This document shows, in pieces, positions 24,850 to 33,365 of a stretch of 64,000 bases of DNA; within the stretch, counting starts at the first letter, position 1; each line of letters starts with the position of its first letter. The notes beneath the pieces were generated by a model. The model did not search any database and was not told the origin of the DNA. It worked only from the letters and a program-made list of their open reading frames with translations. The DNA comes from CF-118 sp035689345. Its GTDB lineage: Bacteria > Chloroflexota > Dormibacteria > Dormibacterales > Dormibacteraceae. Where the stretch lies: assembly GCA_035689345.1 (NCBI GenBank), contig DASSLR010000049.1, positions 1-64,000 on the forward strand. Direction: 5' to 3'. The position numbers and the translations under genes were made by a program.

Positions 24850-26214
24850 GTGAGGGGCCTCATCCGCTTCGGCCTGCTGGCACTCGTGCCCGTGGTCGCA
24901 CTCGGGGTCGTGATCGCGCAGGAGCTGAGCGCCGACATCCAGCAGCGCTACCTGCAATCCGCGCGGACGAGCGCCACCCTGATCGCGCAGGCGGGGGTCC
25001 AGCCTCTGCTCAGCGAACCCTCGATGACCAGCGGCCTGACCCCGACGCAGATCGCCCAGATCGACCTCCGCCTGCAGGGGGCGGCGCTGAGCGACGAGGT
25101 CAGGCGCCTCAAGGTGTGGAACCGGGCGGGCATGGTCGTCTACTCGGACAACCCGGCGCTCATCGGCCGGACCTTCGCGATCGACGACGACCTGAAGGAT
25201 GCGCTGAACGGCACGGCCAGCGCGAGCGTGACCGACGGCCACGATGAGGAGAACTCGGGCGACAACCTTCCGGGACCGCTGGTCCAGGTGTATGTGCCCC
25301 TCGTCTTCAAGGGCGACCTGAACCCGAGCGGCGCGTTCGAGCTGTATCTGCCGTACGCCCCGGTCCAGGCCGCGATCGACTCCGAGTCGCACCAGCTGTA
25401 CGCGCTCCTCGCCATAGGCCTCGCCCTGTTCTACGCATCGATGTTTCCGATAGTTGCGCTGGCCGATCGCTGGCGCCGGCGCGCCGAGGCCACGGCCATC
25501 GCCAATGTCGCCACCCAGGAGCGGCTGAATCGGCTGAAGAGCCAGTTCCTGATCCGCATCAGCCATCAGTTCCGGACCGCGCTCGTCGGCATAGAGGGCT
25601 TCAGCGAGGTCATTCGCGACTCGGAGCAGCTCGACCTGGCGGAGGTGAAGGCTTTCGCCAGCGACATCCACAGCGACGCCGAGCGCCTCGACCAGGCATT
25701 CGCGCGGATGCTCGCGCTCGACGACATGGAGGCCGGGCGGGTCACACTCGACAGGACGAAGGTCGACGTGAACCAGGTCGTCGCCGAAGTCGTCGAGAGA
25801 GCGCACAAGCAGTCGCCCGCAGCCGTCATCACGGTCACGCCCGACCCCTCATCGCCGCTCGTGGATTGCGACCACAGCCGCGTGCAGCAGCTGCTTTCGA
25901 TCCTCATCGACAACGCGATCCGCTACTCGCACGCGGCGGGGCAGGTGGACATCTCCGTCGTGAAACGCGCGGACGAGGTCGAGGTCGTCGTCACCGATCA
26001 CGGCCCTGGCATGCCCGCCGACGACTCTGGCGCCGCCGCCGGCAACGGCGCCCGGGGCACCGGGCTCGGGCTGCCGATCGCCCGCCAGATCGTGCGCCTG
26101 CACGGTGGCCGCATCTGGTTCAACAGCAAGTCCGGCCAGGGAACGCAGGTGCACTTCACCCTGCCGGTGGCGGCGAGGGAAGAGTCCGAGATGAAGGCGG
26201 CGACCCCGGCCTAG
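24850..26214 (+). CDS. sensor histidine kinase (orphan)
   Basis: Membrane sensor kinase of 454 residues. An N-terminal helix (about 5-23), an extracytoplasmic sensor of roughly 155 residues (24-180), a second helix (182-205), then a HisKA domain with phospho-acceptor His239 and a HATPase domain with N-box DNAIRYS, DHGPGMP and GTGLGLPIA. The H-box reads RISHQFRTAL: the acidic residue normally after His is Gln and the Pro is Ala. No response regulator is adjacent. GTG 24850 is the first start in frame. Confidence 0.92.
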   Translation: MRGLIRFGLLALVPVVALGVVIAQELSADIQQRYLQSARTSATLIAQAGVQPLLSEPSMTSGLTPTQIAQIDLRLQGAALSDEVRRLKVWNRAGMVVYSDNPALIGRTFAIDDDLKDALNGTASASVTDGHDEENSGDNLPGPLVQVYVPLVFKGDLNPSGAFELYLPYAPVQAAIDSESHQLYALLAIGLALFYASMFPIVALADRWRRRAEATAIANVATQERLNRLKSQFLIRISHQFRTALVGIEGFSEVIRDSEQLDLAEVKAFASDIHSDAERLDQAFARMLALDDMEAGRVTLDRTKVDVNQVVAEVVERAHKQSPAAVITVTPDPSSPLVDCDHSRVQQLLSILIDNAIRYSHAAGQVDISVVKRADEVEVVVTDHGPGMPADDSGAAAGNGARGTGLGLPIARQIVRLHGGRIWFNSKSGQGTQVHFTLPVAAREESEMKAATPA

Positions 26215-26237
26215 CGCTTTCCGACGGCGTCCCTACG

Positions 26238-27554
26238 ATGGGCGCCACCATGGCGCGGTCGCGGTCCAACCCGCTGATCAACCGGGACATGGGCCTGCTG
26301 TGGGCGGCCCAGGGACTCTCCTACCTCGGCGACCAGATCTTCGACACCACGCTCGTCGTGTGGATCGCGGCCGTGCTCGCCCGCGGCCAGACCTGGGCGC
26401 CGCTGGCGGTCTCGGGCGTGCTGATCGCGGTCGCCATTCCGACCCTCGTCATCGGCCCGCTCGCGGGGGTGTTCGTGGATCGCGCCGACAAGCGCCGGAT
26501 GATGATCGCGACCGACGGCATTCGGGCCGCGCTGATCCTCGCGCTTCTCGTCTCGACCGGGGTCGTGGGCGGGTTCAAGCCGCCGGTCGAGGTCCAGCTG
26601 GCCGCGATCTACGCGGTCGTCTTCGTGACCGCCGCCGCGACCCAGTTCTTCGGTCCAGCGCGCATCGCCCTGGTGCGCGACGTCGTGCCCGAGGAGTCGC
26701 GCGCGCAGGCGCAATCGCTGTCCCAGGTCAACGCGAGCGTATCCACGATCATCGGCCCGCCGCTCGCCGTGCCCGTGCTGTTCTTGCTCGGGATCCAGTG
26801 GGCGCTGATCGCCAACGCCCTGAGCTTTCTCGTCAGCCTGAGCCTGATCGCGCTGGTCCGCGCCCCGGCTTCCGAACAGCCGAGCGGTGCGGGCGCGCCG
26901 CCCAGCTTCTTCCGTGAGCTGCGCGAAGGTTTCGAGTTCGCGGGCAGAAACGTGGTCGTGAGGACACTGCTGGTGTCGCTCTTCATCGTCATGCTCGGCG
27001 GCGGAGCGCTCAACGCGCTCGACGTCTTCTTCGTCATCCACAACCTCAACACCTCGGCCAACCTGTACGGATTCATCGGCGCGTCCATGGGCGTCGGCGT
27101 CCTGGCCGGCGCGGTGCTGGCGGGGAGGGTCGCCGGGTCCGTCGGACTCAACCGCATGTACTGGCTCTCCCTCTTCTCATTCGCGGTCCTGCTGCTCATC
27201 TACGCGCGGCTGACATCTTTCGCGGTGGCGCTCGTGGTGCTCTTCGTCGTCGGGTTCCCCCAGGCCGCGGTCAACGTGGCGGCCGCGCCCATCCTCATGG
27301 GCGCCACGCCGCGCGAGCTGCTCGGTCGCGTGTTCTCGCTCGTGAATCCGATCGTCGCGATCGCCGGCATCATCTCGACCGCGGGCGCCGGCTTCCTCGC
27401 CACGTCAGTTCTCGCCGGACTCCACGCTCGAGTGCTCGGCTTTCAGATCGGCCCGTACGACACGATCTTCAGCGCCGCCGGGGTTCTGATCCTGGTCGGG
27501 GCGCTGTACGCGTGGGTCAACCTCAACCGGGAGAATGCGTCACATGACGAATGA
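26238..27554 (+). CDS. MFS transporter
   Basis: Major facilitator protein of 438 residues with about twelve hydrophobic segments. It begins NRDMGLLWAAQGLSYLGDQIFDT split across the first helix and has the motif-A-like loop DRADKRRMMIATD between helices 2 and 3. This N-terminus resembles the macrolide/enterobactin exporter (MFS_3) group, so drug or metabolite efflux is plausible. Two ATGs, at 26238 and 26250, are both possible. The 3' end overlaps the nitroreductase start by 11 bases. Confidence 0.87.
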   Translation: MGATMARSRSNPLINRDMGLLWAAQGLSYLGDQIFDTTLVVWIAAVLARGQTWAPLAVSGVLIAVAIPTLVIGPLAGVFVDRADKRRMMIATDGIRAALILALLVSTGVVGGFKPPVEVQLAAIYAVVFVTAAATQFFGPARIALVRDVVPEESRAQAQSLSQVNASVSTIIGPPLAVPVLFLLGIQWALIANALSFLVSLSLIALVRAPASEQPSGAGAPPSFFRELREGFEFAGRNVVVRTLLVSLFIVMLGGGALNALDVFFVIHNLNTSANLYGFIGASMGVGVLAGAVLAGRVAGSVGLNRMYWLSLFSFAVLLLIYARLTSFAVALVVLFVVGFPQAAVNVAAAPILMGATPRELLGRVFSLVNPIVAIAGIISTAGAGFLATSVLAGLHARVLGFQIGPYDTIFSAAGVLILVGALYAWVNLNRENASHDE

Positions 27555-28059
27555 AGTCTTCGAGGCGGTGCGGACGGTGCTGGCCGTGCGGCAGTACGCG
27601 GACCGGGACGTCCCGGCCGAGGCGCTGCACCGGATCGTGGAGGCCGGCCGGCTCACCGCGAGCGGAGGCAACGGCCAGCCGTGGCACTTCATCGTCGTGC
27701 ACCAGCGCGACGCACTGAAGAAGCTCGGCTCCCTCGTCCGGACCGGGCCGTACGTCGCCAACGCGCGCGCCGCCATCATCGTCGCGTACGAGAAGGCGAA
27801 GGGCTCGATCGGCATCTCGGACGCGAGCCGCGCGGTGCAGTCGATGATCCTCGCGGCGTGGGGCGAGGGTGTCGGCTCGAACTGGACGGGCTTCTCCGAC
27901 CTCGACGGCGTGCGTGCCGAGTTTGGTCTTCCCGACACGTACGCGGTCATCGCTGTGATGCCGCTGGGCTACCCGAAGAACAAGGTCGTGGGCAAGAAGA
28001 AGCGCAGGCCGTTCGACGAGGTCGTGTCCGGGGAGCGGTTCGGCAGCCCGCTGCGTTGA
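27544..28059 (+). CDS. nitroreductase family protein
   Basis: FMN-binding nitroreductase-fold protein of 171 residues. The N-terminal RTVLAVRQYADRDVP and SGGNGQPWHFIVV carry the usual FMN phosphate and ring contacts; the tail DTYAVIAVMPLGYPKNK contains the conserved GYP motif. It probably reduces quinones, nitro groups or enones with NAD(P)H. ATG 27544 is preferred over 27535 because GGGAG then sits at a normal distance. The stop overlaps the thioesterase start as TGATG. Confidence 0.88.
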   Translation: MTNEVFEAVRTVLAVRQYADRDVPAEALHRIVEAGRLTASGGNGQPWHFIVVHQRDALKKLGSLVRTGPYVANARAAIIVAYEKAKGSIGISDASRAVQSMILAAWGEGVGSNWTGFSDLDGVRAEFGLPDTYAVIAVMPLGYPKNKVVGKKKRRPFDEVVSGERFGSPLR

Positions 28060-28481
28060 TGGAGGCCAACCACGGCCTCGAGCTGCTGCGCCGGCTGCAG
28101 CTCTTCCGGCCACCTGACGGCATGTGGGCGAACCTCGGGATGCGCCTGATCGAAGCCGGCCCTGGCACGGCGGCGATCGAGGGGCGATTCTCGCAACTGG
28201 AGCACGGGCGCGCGGAGGCCATCCATCGCGGGGGTGTGGCGGCGATGGCGGACGGTGCGCTCGCGTGCGCCGCCGCCACCCTGGTCGATGAAGGCGAGGT
28301 CGCGACCACAGTCGAGCTGCTGGTCGATTTCTTCGAGCCGGCCCGCCCCGGAAACGTGGTCGCGCGCGGGCGCGTGGTCCATCGTTCTGGCCATCTCGTC
28401 TACTGCGCCGCGACGGTGGAGCAGGACGAAGCCGTCGTGGCCGATGCCCACGCGACGGTCGCGCTGGTCCGGCCGGCGTGA
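28059..28481 (+). CDS. PaaI-type hotdog thioesterase
   Basis: Hotdog-fold protein of 140 residues of the PaaI/YdiI thioesterase group, hydrolysing acyl-CoA esters. AIHRGGVAAMADGALACAA is the characteristic HGG-containing central helix, here with HRGG, followed by VELLVDFFEPARPG and a C-terminal strand ATVEQDEAVVADAHATV. The gene is translationally coupled to both neighbours (TGATG and GTGA). It may release CoA from acids formed by the pathway genes around it. Confidence 0.85.
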   Translation: MEANHGLELLRRLQLFRPPDGMWANLGMRLIEAGPGTAAIEGRFSQLEHGRAEAIHRGGVAAMADGALACAAATLVDEGEVATTVELLVDFFEPARPGNVVARGRVVHRSGHLVYCAATVEQDEAVVADAHATVALVRPA

Positions 28482-29620
28482 TCGATCTCGACACGCTGCG
28501 CCGCGAGGAGTTCCCGATCACGGCGCGAGGCGTCTACCTCGACCACGCCACCCTTGGTCCGCCGCCGGCCCGCCACGTGCGGGCGGTCACGGAATTCCTG
28601 GAGCGCATGTCGACGCAGGGGCTCGACGACCTCTTCGCGATCAGCCAGGGCGGCGTCGACGAGGTGCGCGCGAAAGCCGCGGCGCTGATGCACGCGGACC
28701 CGACGCATGTCTTTTTCGTGCGCAGCACGAGCCATGGCGCCGGGATCGTGGCCGAGGGCCTGCGCTGGAACGCGGGCGATGAGGTGGTGCTGTACGAGCT
28801 CGATCATCCGGCGGGCGTATTCCCCTGGATGAACCTCGCCGATCGCGGCGTGAAGATCAGGTTCGTCAAGGACCGCGGCCGGTTCGGCTTCGAAGCGGCA
28901 GACGTGGCGGAGCTGCTGTCGCCAAGCACACGCGTCGTGTGCGTGAGCCTCGTCAACTTCGGTCACGGCGCGCGCGCGGACGTCGAGAAGATCGCTGAGC
29001 TGTGCCGCTCGCGTGGCATCTGGTTCGTGGTGGACGCCGTCCAGGCGCTGGGAGCGCTGCGCGTCGACACCGCCGCCCTCGGCGCGGACCTCGTCGTCGC
29101 TCACGGATACAAGTTCCTGCTCTCGGGGTTCGGCCTGGGCATCGCGTGCTGCTCGCAGCGCGCGCTCGACGAGCTGCGCGTCAGTCAGATCGGGTGGAAC
29201 AGCGTCGTGGACCCGTTTAACGTCGAGACCATCCTGGCGTTCAACATGAGATTTCCGCCGAGCGCCAAGCGATTCGAGCCGAGCTTCCAGCCGCTGCCGC
29301 AGGTGTTCGGCATGGGAGCGACCCTCGACCTGATGCTCGAGACGGGCGTGGAAAACATCGAGGCGCTCGTGCTGTCGCTGACCGGCAGACTGGTCGCCGG
29401 ACTGCGCGACAAGGGCTTCGAGGTGGTCGGTCCCCAGGCCTCCCACCCAAGATCGCCCATCGTCTCGGTGGCCCTGCGCGATGAGGCCGAGCGCACGCGC
29501 ATGGAGCGCGGACTGCGCGAGAGCCGCACCACGTGCGCGGTGCGTGAGTCGCGCGTGCGGTTCTCGCCCCATTTCTACAACACGACACGCGAGATCGACC
29601 ACCTGCTGAGCTGTCTCTAG
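28478..29620 (+). CDS. class V aminotransferase / cysteine desulfurase-like protein
   Basis: Fold-type I PLP enzyme of 380 residues. The PLP lysine is Lys212 in VAHGYKFLL; Asp186 and Gln189 in VVDAVQALGA hold the cofactor ring. There is no catalytic Cys loop like that of IscS/NifS, which suggests an aminotransferase, isopenicillin epimerase-like or kynureninase-like enzyme rather than a desulfurase. The GTG start overlaps the thioesterase stop. A tiny AtzG-like gene begins at its last base. Confidence 0.85.
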   Translation: MIDLDTLRREEFPITARGVYLDHATLGPPPARHVRAVTEFLERMSTQGLDDLFAISQGGVDEVRAKAAALMHADPTHVFFVRSTSHGAGIVAEGLRWNAGDEVVLYELDHPAGVFPWMNLADRGVKIRFVKDRGRFGFEAADVAELLSPSTRVVCVSLVNFGHGARADVEKIAELCRSRGIWFVVDAVQALGALRVDTAALGADLVVAHGYKFLLSGFGLGIACCSQRALDELRVSQIGWNSVVDPFNVETILAFNMRFPPSAKRFEPSFQPLPQVFGMGATLDLMLETGVENIEALVLSLTGRLVAGLRDKGFEVVGPQASHPRSPIVSVALRDEAERTRMERGLRESRTTCAVRESRVRFSPHFYNTTREIDHLLSCL

Positions 29621-29781
29621 TGGCCGACATCGACGAGTTGATAGCGCGCCGCCTCGAAGAGCTCGGCGTGCAGACGTCGGCGGAGGAGGTCGAGGAGCTC
29701 GCGGCCGCGTATCCCGCGCTGGTGGCCTGGATGCGCATGGCCGAAGAGCTGGCGCGCGACGAGGAAGCGGAGGACAAGTGA
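29620..29781 (+). CDS. 53-residue AtzG/GatC-like amidase partner subunit
   Basis: A small gene wedged between the aminotransferase (TAGTG) and the amidase (GTGA). It encodes 53 residues, strongly helical and acidic: DIDELIARRLEELGV, then SAEEVEELAAAYPALVAWM, then AEELARDEEAEDK. Length, LA-x-x-YP-x-L pattern and position immediately before an amidase match the AtzG and GatC type subunits that wrap around and stabilise amidase partners. Codon use equals that of the neighbours. I infer a two-subunit amidase; an unrelated small helical protein is the alternative. Confidence 0.72.
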   Translation: MADIDELIARRLEELGVQTSAEEVEELAAAYPALVAWMRMAEELARDEEAEDK

Positions 29782-31118
29782 CCCTGCACTACCGCTCGCT
29801 GCTCGAGGTGAGCCAGGACATGCAGGCGCGCAGGCTTTCGCCAGTCGAGCTGACCCGCGCGACCCTGGAGCGGATCGAGCGTCTCAACCCTCGGCTCGGC
29901 GCGTACTACACGGTGTTCGCTGAGCAGTCCCTGGCAGAGGCGAGGGAAGCCGAGTCGGAGATCGCCGCGGGGCGGTGGCGCGGACAACTGCAAGGCGTGC
30001 CGATCGCCTTCAAGGACCTGTACGAGCTGGGGCCGACCACCGCCGGCTCGCGGCTGCTCGCGGGCAACGTCGCCCGGCGCGAAGCGGTCCTGGTGAAGCG
30101 CGCCCGCACGGCGGGCGCCGTCGTCCTGGGCAAGCTCGCGACGCACGAGTTCGGGCTGGCCGCGGCGACCCTGGCGGACCACTTTCCGCCGGCTCGCAAC
30201 CCGTGGGACCCGGAGCGCACGCCGGGCGGGTCGAGCACCGGCGCCGGCACAGCGCTGGCCGCCGGCATGGCGTTCGGCGCGTTCGGCACCGACACCGGCG
30301 GCTCGGTCCGCCTGCCCGCGGCTTTCAGCGGCGTCGTCGGCTTCAAGCCGACCTTCGGCCTGCTGAGCACGGATGGCCTCATCCCCCTGTCGACAAGCCT
30401 CGACCACGCAGGCCCGATCGCGCGCACGGTCGCCGACGCCGCGGCGCTGGCAGGGGTCGCGTTCGACTCGAAAACGGGCGTGCGAGGGCTGCGCGTCGGC
30501 GTGCCGCGCGACTTCTGGGACGGGGGCGACCCGCAGGTGCGCGAGCTGGTCGAGGCGGCCGTCAAGTCATTTGCCGGCGACGGCGCTGTGGTCGAGGACG
30601 TGCGGCTGGGCTTCGGCGTCGTGCAGGTGATGGCCACCGGTTACCTGGTCACCCTGCCCGAGGCGGCCTCGTATCACCTCGCCAACCTGCGCGCCGGACG
30701 CCAGGGCTACGGACACGAGTTCGGCCTCGTGCTCCGGATGGGTCTGCTGGAGCCGGGCCATTCCTACGTGCACGCGCAGCAGGCGCGAGCGCGGATCTCG
30801 CACCGCATGGCCGCGGTCTTCGCGTCGCACGACGTGCTCGCGATGCCGACCGTCGGCGCGTTCGCCGACCCGCTGCCCGCCGGCCCGCGACCGCTCACCA
30901 GGCGCATCAGCGAGCAGCCGACGCCGCAGTACACGTGGCTGGCGAACCTCTATGGCGGACCGGCCGTGTCGGTCCCGTGCGGGTTCACGCGTGAGGGTCT
31001 GCCGGTCGGGCTGCAGCTGATGGGCCGTCCAGCGGACGATGCCACGGTGCTGCGCGCCGCGCACGCCTACGAGCGCGCTTCGGCATGGCGGGACGTGCAC
31101 CCGCCGCTGTGGCCCTAG
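29778..31118 (+). CDS. amidase (AtzE/GatA-like)
   Basis: Amidase signature enzyme of 446 residues with Lys79 (PIAFKDLYE), cis-Ser152 (PGGSSTGAG) and nucleophile Ser176 (TDTGGSVRLP). It is about 50 residues shorter than the amidase at 1441. The GTG start overlaps the AtzG/GatC-like gene, implying a heterodimer. There is no GatB, so tRNA amidation is unlikely; AtzE-like hydrolysis of a small amide or carbamoyl compound is more likely. Neighbouring aminotransferase and RidA genes point to nitrogen release. Confidence 0.9.
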   Translation: MTLHYRSLLEVSQDMQARRLSPVELTRATLERIERLNPRLGAYYTVFAEQSLAEAREAESEIAAGRWRGQLQGVPIAFKDLYELGPTTAGSRLLAGNVARREAVLVKRARTAGAVVLGKLATHEFGLAAATLADHFPPARNPWDPERTPGGSSTGAGTALAAGMAFGAFGTDTGGSVRLPAAFSGVVGFKPTFGLLSTDGLIPLSTSLDHAGPIARTVADAAALAGVAFDSKTGVRGLRVGVPRDFWDGGDPQVRELVEAAVKSFAGDGAVVEDVRLGFGVVQVMATGYLVTLPEAASYHLANLRAGRQGYGHEFGLVLRMGLLEPGHSYVHAQQARARISHRMAAVFASHDVLAMPTVGAFADPLPAGPRPLTRRISEQPTPQYTWLANLYGGPAVSVPCGFTREGLPVGLQLMGRPADDATVLRAAHAYERASAWRDVHPPLWP

Positions 31119-31131
31119 GCCGCGACGTGGC

Positions 31132-31743
31132 ATGCTGCCAAACGTGCTCATCGACGTGACGACGTGGAGCCTCGAGACGCACGACCCGTCGGAGCTGCGC
31201 CCATCGCCGGCTCCGCCCGACACGGTTGAGCTCCGCCCGGCCATGCAGCCCACGCCCGAGCTTGGCCGCTTCCTGTACACCGCCGCAGGCGGCAACTGGT
31301 ACTGGTTCAACCGGCTGAGGTGGACATATGACGAGTGGCTTCAGCGATTCGCGCTTCCACGCGTCGAGGTGTGGGTGATGTACGTGGCCGGAACGCCCGC
31401 CGGTTTCTTCGAGCTCGACGGAAGCATCGCGGACGAAGTCGAGATCGCTTACTTCGGCGTGATGCCGCAGTTCCTCGGCCAGAAGCTGGGCGGCTGGTTG
31501 CTCGGCGAAGCCATCCGCCGTGGGTGGGCGATGGGCACGAAGCGCGTGTGGGTGCACACGTGCTCCCTCGACGCGCAGCCGCAGGCGCTCGCCAACTACA
31601 AAGCGCGCGGCATGCGAGTCTTCAAAGAGGTCACCGAGCCGATGGAGGTGCCAGAGGTCACGCCCGGTCCGTGGCCGGGCGCCGGCGTGCGCGGACCGCA
31701 CATGGTGGTTGTTCCCTCTCCCTCTGGGAGAGGGTCAGGGTGA
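31132..31743 (+). CDS. GNAT family N-acetyltransferase with repeat-derived tail
   Basis: GNAT acetyltransferase, up to 203 residues. The acetyl-CoA site is FGVMPQFLGQKLGGWLLGEA, with the beta-4 strand VEIAYFGV and the C-terminal YKARGMRVFKE. It transfers acetyl to an amine, possibly an amino acid or polyamine. ATG 31132 or GTG 31144 may start it. The last dozen residues (VVVPSPSGRGSG) are encoded by a CCCTCTCCC repeat that begins at 31714, so the original stop was probably replaced by the repeat. Confidence 0.82.
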   Translation: MLPNVLIDVTTWSLETHDPSELRPSPAPPDTVELRPAMQPTPELGRFLYTAAGGNWYWFNRLRWTYDEWLQRFALPRVEVWVMYVAGTPAGFFELDGSIADEVEIAYFGVMPQFLGQKLGGWLLGEAIRRGWAMGTKRVWVHTCSLDAQPQALANYKARGMRVFKEVTEPMEVPEVTPGPWPGAGVRGPHMVVVPSPSGRGSG

Positions 31744-31791
31744 GGGTCCCAGGTATCCCTCTCCCTTTGGGAGAGGGTCAGGGTGAGGGTC
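31714..31791. repeat. two direct CCCTCTCCC hairpin repeats
   Basis: Two 35-bp copies (31714-31748 and 31757-31791), 43 bases apart and differing at one loop base. Each is a 9-bp hairpin (CCCTCTCCC / GGGAGAGGG, loop TCT or TTT) followed by TCAGGGTGAGGGTC. The first encodes the GNAT C-terminus and stop. The pair lies just upstream of a RidA gene. Reverse-orientation relatives are at 34137 and 59371. Confidence 0.85.
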
Positions 31792-31809
31792 TGAAAAGGG
31801 AGAAGGAAC

Positions 31810-32274
31810 ATGTCGAAGGTTGAGGAACGTCTCGCCGCGCTCGGTCACAAGCTGTGGGTGCCGGGCGCGCCCATCGCCAATTTCGTGAACGCTGTGCGCA
31901 CCGGCAACCTCGTTTACGTCGCGGGCCAGGGCCCGCGTAAGGAAGACGGCCAGTACACGTACATCGGCAAGGTGGGGAAGGACGTCGACCTGGCCACGGC
32001 CCAGAAGTCGGCGGAGCTCGTGATGCTCAACTGCCTCGGCGTGCTCAAGCAGGAGATCGGCGACCTCGACCGCGTCACGCGCGTGGTCAAGCTGCTCGGC
32101 ATGGTCAACTGCACGCCCGACTTCACGGACCAGCCGAAGGTCATCAACGGCGCGTCGGACCTGCTCGTGGCCGCTTTCGGCGAGGCGGGGCGTCACGCGC
32201 GATCCGCCGTGGGCATGGGCTCGCTGCCTCTCGGGATCTCGGTCGAGATCGAGATGATCGTCGAGGTCGCGTAG
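31810..32274 (+). CDS. RidA family protein, longer subfamily
   Basis: RidA-like protein of 154 residues, about 25 longer than archetypal RidA owing to an extended N-terminus and a middle insertion (NCTPDFTDQPKVINGAS). The reactive arginine is kept at Arg131 in GRHARSAVG. TGNLVYVAGQGPRKEDG matches the first conserved block. It probably deaminates an enamine/imine or binds a related ligand. AAGGGAGAAGGAAC provides a ribosome-binding site just after the repeat pair. A second RidA gene follows after 4 bases. Confidence 0.9.
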   Translation: MSKVEERLAALGHKLWVPGAPIANFVNAVRTGNLVYVAGQGPRKEDGQYTYIGKVGKDVDLATAQKSAELVMLNCLGVLKQEIGDLDRVTRVVKLLGMVNCTPDFTDQPKVINGASDLLVAAFGEAGRHARSAVGMGSLPLGISVEIEMIVEVA

Positions 32275-32278
32275 GCAG

Positions 32279-32674
32279 GTGGCGCACATCCGGACGCTCC
32301 GCGTGCCCGGGCTCATGGAGCCGATCAGCCATTTTTCGGACGCGGTCCTGGCCGGCCGCACGCTGTACGTGTCTGGACTCGTTTCAACCGACGAGCACGG
32401 CAACGTCGTGGGCGAGGGCGACGTCGTTGAGCAGACGCGCCAGATCTTTCGCAACCTGAAGCGCATCCTCGATGCCGCCGGAGCGTCGCCCGCCGACGTG
32501 GCGAAGGTGACGATCTTCATGCGCGACGCCGCGCAGCGCCCGCTCATCAACCCGGTCCGCCAGGAATTCTTCGGTCCGCACCGCCCCGCGAGCACACTCG
32601 TGGAGATCAGCCGGCTCGTGCGGGACGAGTTCCTGCTTGAGATCGAAGCGGTGGCGGAACTGCCAGATGCCTGA
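32279..32674 (+). CDS. RidA family protein lacking the catalytic arginine
   Basis: RidA-like protein of 131 residues. Fold blocks are present (GRTLYVSGLVSTDEHGN, IFRNLKRILDAAGASP, VAKVTIFMRD, LLEIEAVA), but the position of the catalytic arginine reads HRPASTLVEI with Ser105. Members without this Arg (some Rid subfamilies) do not act as 2-aminoacrylate deaminases and may bind other ligands. The GTG start comes 4 bases after the previous RidA stop and the 3' end overlaps the VOC gene by 8 bases. Confidence 0.88.
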   Translation: MAHIRTLRVPGLMEPISHFSDAVLAGRTLYVSGLVSTDEHGNVVGEGDVVEQTRQIFRNLKRILDAAGASPADVAKVTIFMRDAAQRPLINPVRQEFFGPHRPASTLVEISRLVRDEFLLEIEAVAELPDA

Positions 32675-33365
32675 CTTCTCCCAGGCGCCCGAGGGCCTTC
32701 AGCCTCCGACCGTCATCGACCACATCCTGCTGCCCGTGGGCGACCTGGAAGCGGCCGCCCGCGACCTGCGCGAGCGCTACGGGCTGCAGGCGAATCCTGG
32801 CGGCCGGCACGCCACCGGTGGCACGGCGAACTACATCGTGCCGCTGGGCCGGCAGTACCTGGAGCTGATCGCGGTGGTAGCGCCGGACGAGGTGAAGGAC
32901 AGCCACCTGGGCGCGCGTGTGCTCGATGCGGTGCGCGACGGCAAGACGTTCGTGGCGTGGGCGCTGCGCACGACTGACCTCGAGGCGCTGCGCGCCAGGC
33001 TTCAGGGCGAAGGCTGGGAGCTGCCGCAGGTCATCGATGGATCGCGCCGCCGTCCGGACGGGCAGGTGCTGAGCTGGCGGACCCAGGACGTCGAGATGGG
33101 CTCGGGACCGACGGCGATCCCGTTCGTCATCCAGTGGACCGTGCCCGACGGCCTGCACCCGGGCCAGGCCGCCGCCGATCACGCCATCGGTGATGTCTCG
33201 ATCCGACGCGTCATCGTCGGCGCGCGCGACCCGGACGCCACCCGCCGCCGGCTCGCGACGCTCCTCGGAGAATCGGATATGTACGAGGTGCGCTGGGCCG
33301 ATCGCGACGGCGTCGAGGCGCTGCTGCTGGAGCACTCCGGCGGCGAGAAGCTGGTGATCCGGTGA
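32667..33365 (+). CDS. glyoxalase-like (VOC fold) domain protein
   Basis: Soluble protein of 232 residues made of two VOC-type modules: TVIDHILLPVGDLEAAARDLRE split by position at about 20-40, and a second beginning SIRRVIVGARDPDATRRRLA near 185. It resembles the Glyoxalase_3-like domain family of unknown enzymatic role. Metal ligands are not obvious beyond His25 of the first module and the Glu of the QYLELI strand. Its ATG overlaps the upstream RidA gene and its stop overlaps the SDR (GTGA), so it is coexpressed with both. Confidence 0.82.
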   Translation: MPDFSQAPEGLQPPTVIDHILLPVGDLEAAARDLRERYGLQANPGGRHATGGTANYIVPLGRQYLELIAVVAPDEVKDSHLGARVLDAVRDGKTFVAWALRTTDLEALRARLQGEGWELPQVIDGSRRRPDGQVLSWRTQDVEMGSGPTAIPFVIQWTVPDGLHPGQAAADHAIGDVSIRRVIVGARDPDATRRRLATLLGESDMYEVRWADRDGVEALLLEHSGGEKLVIR

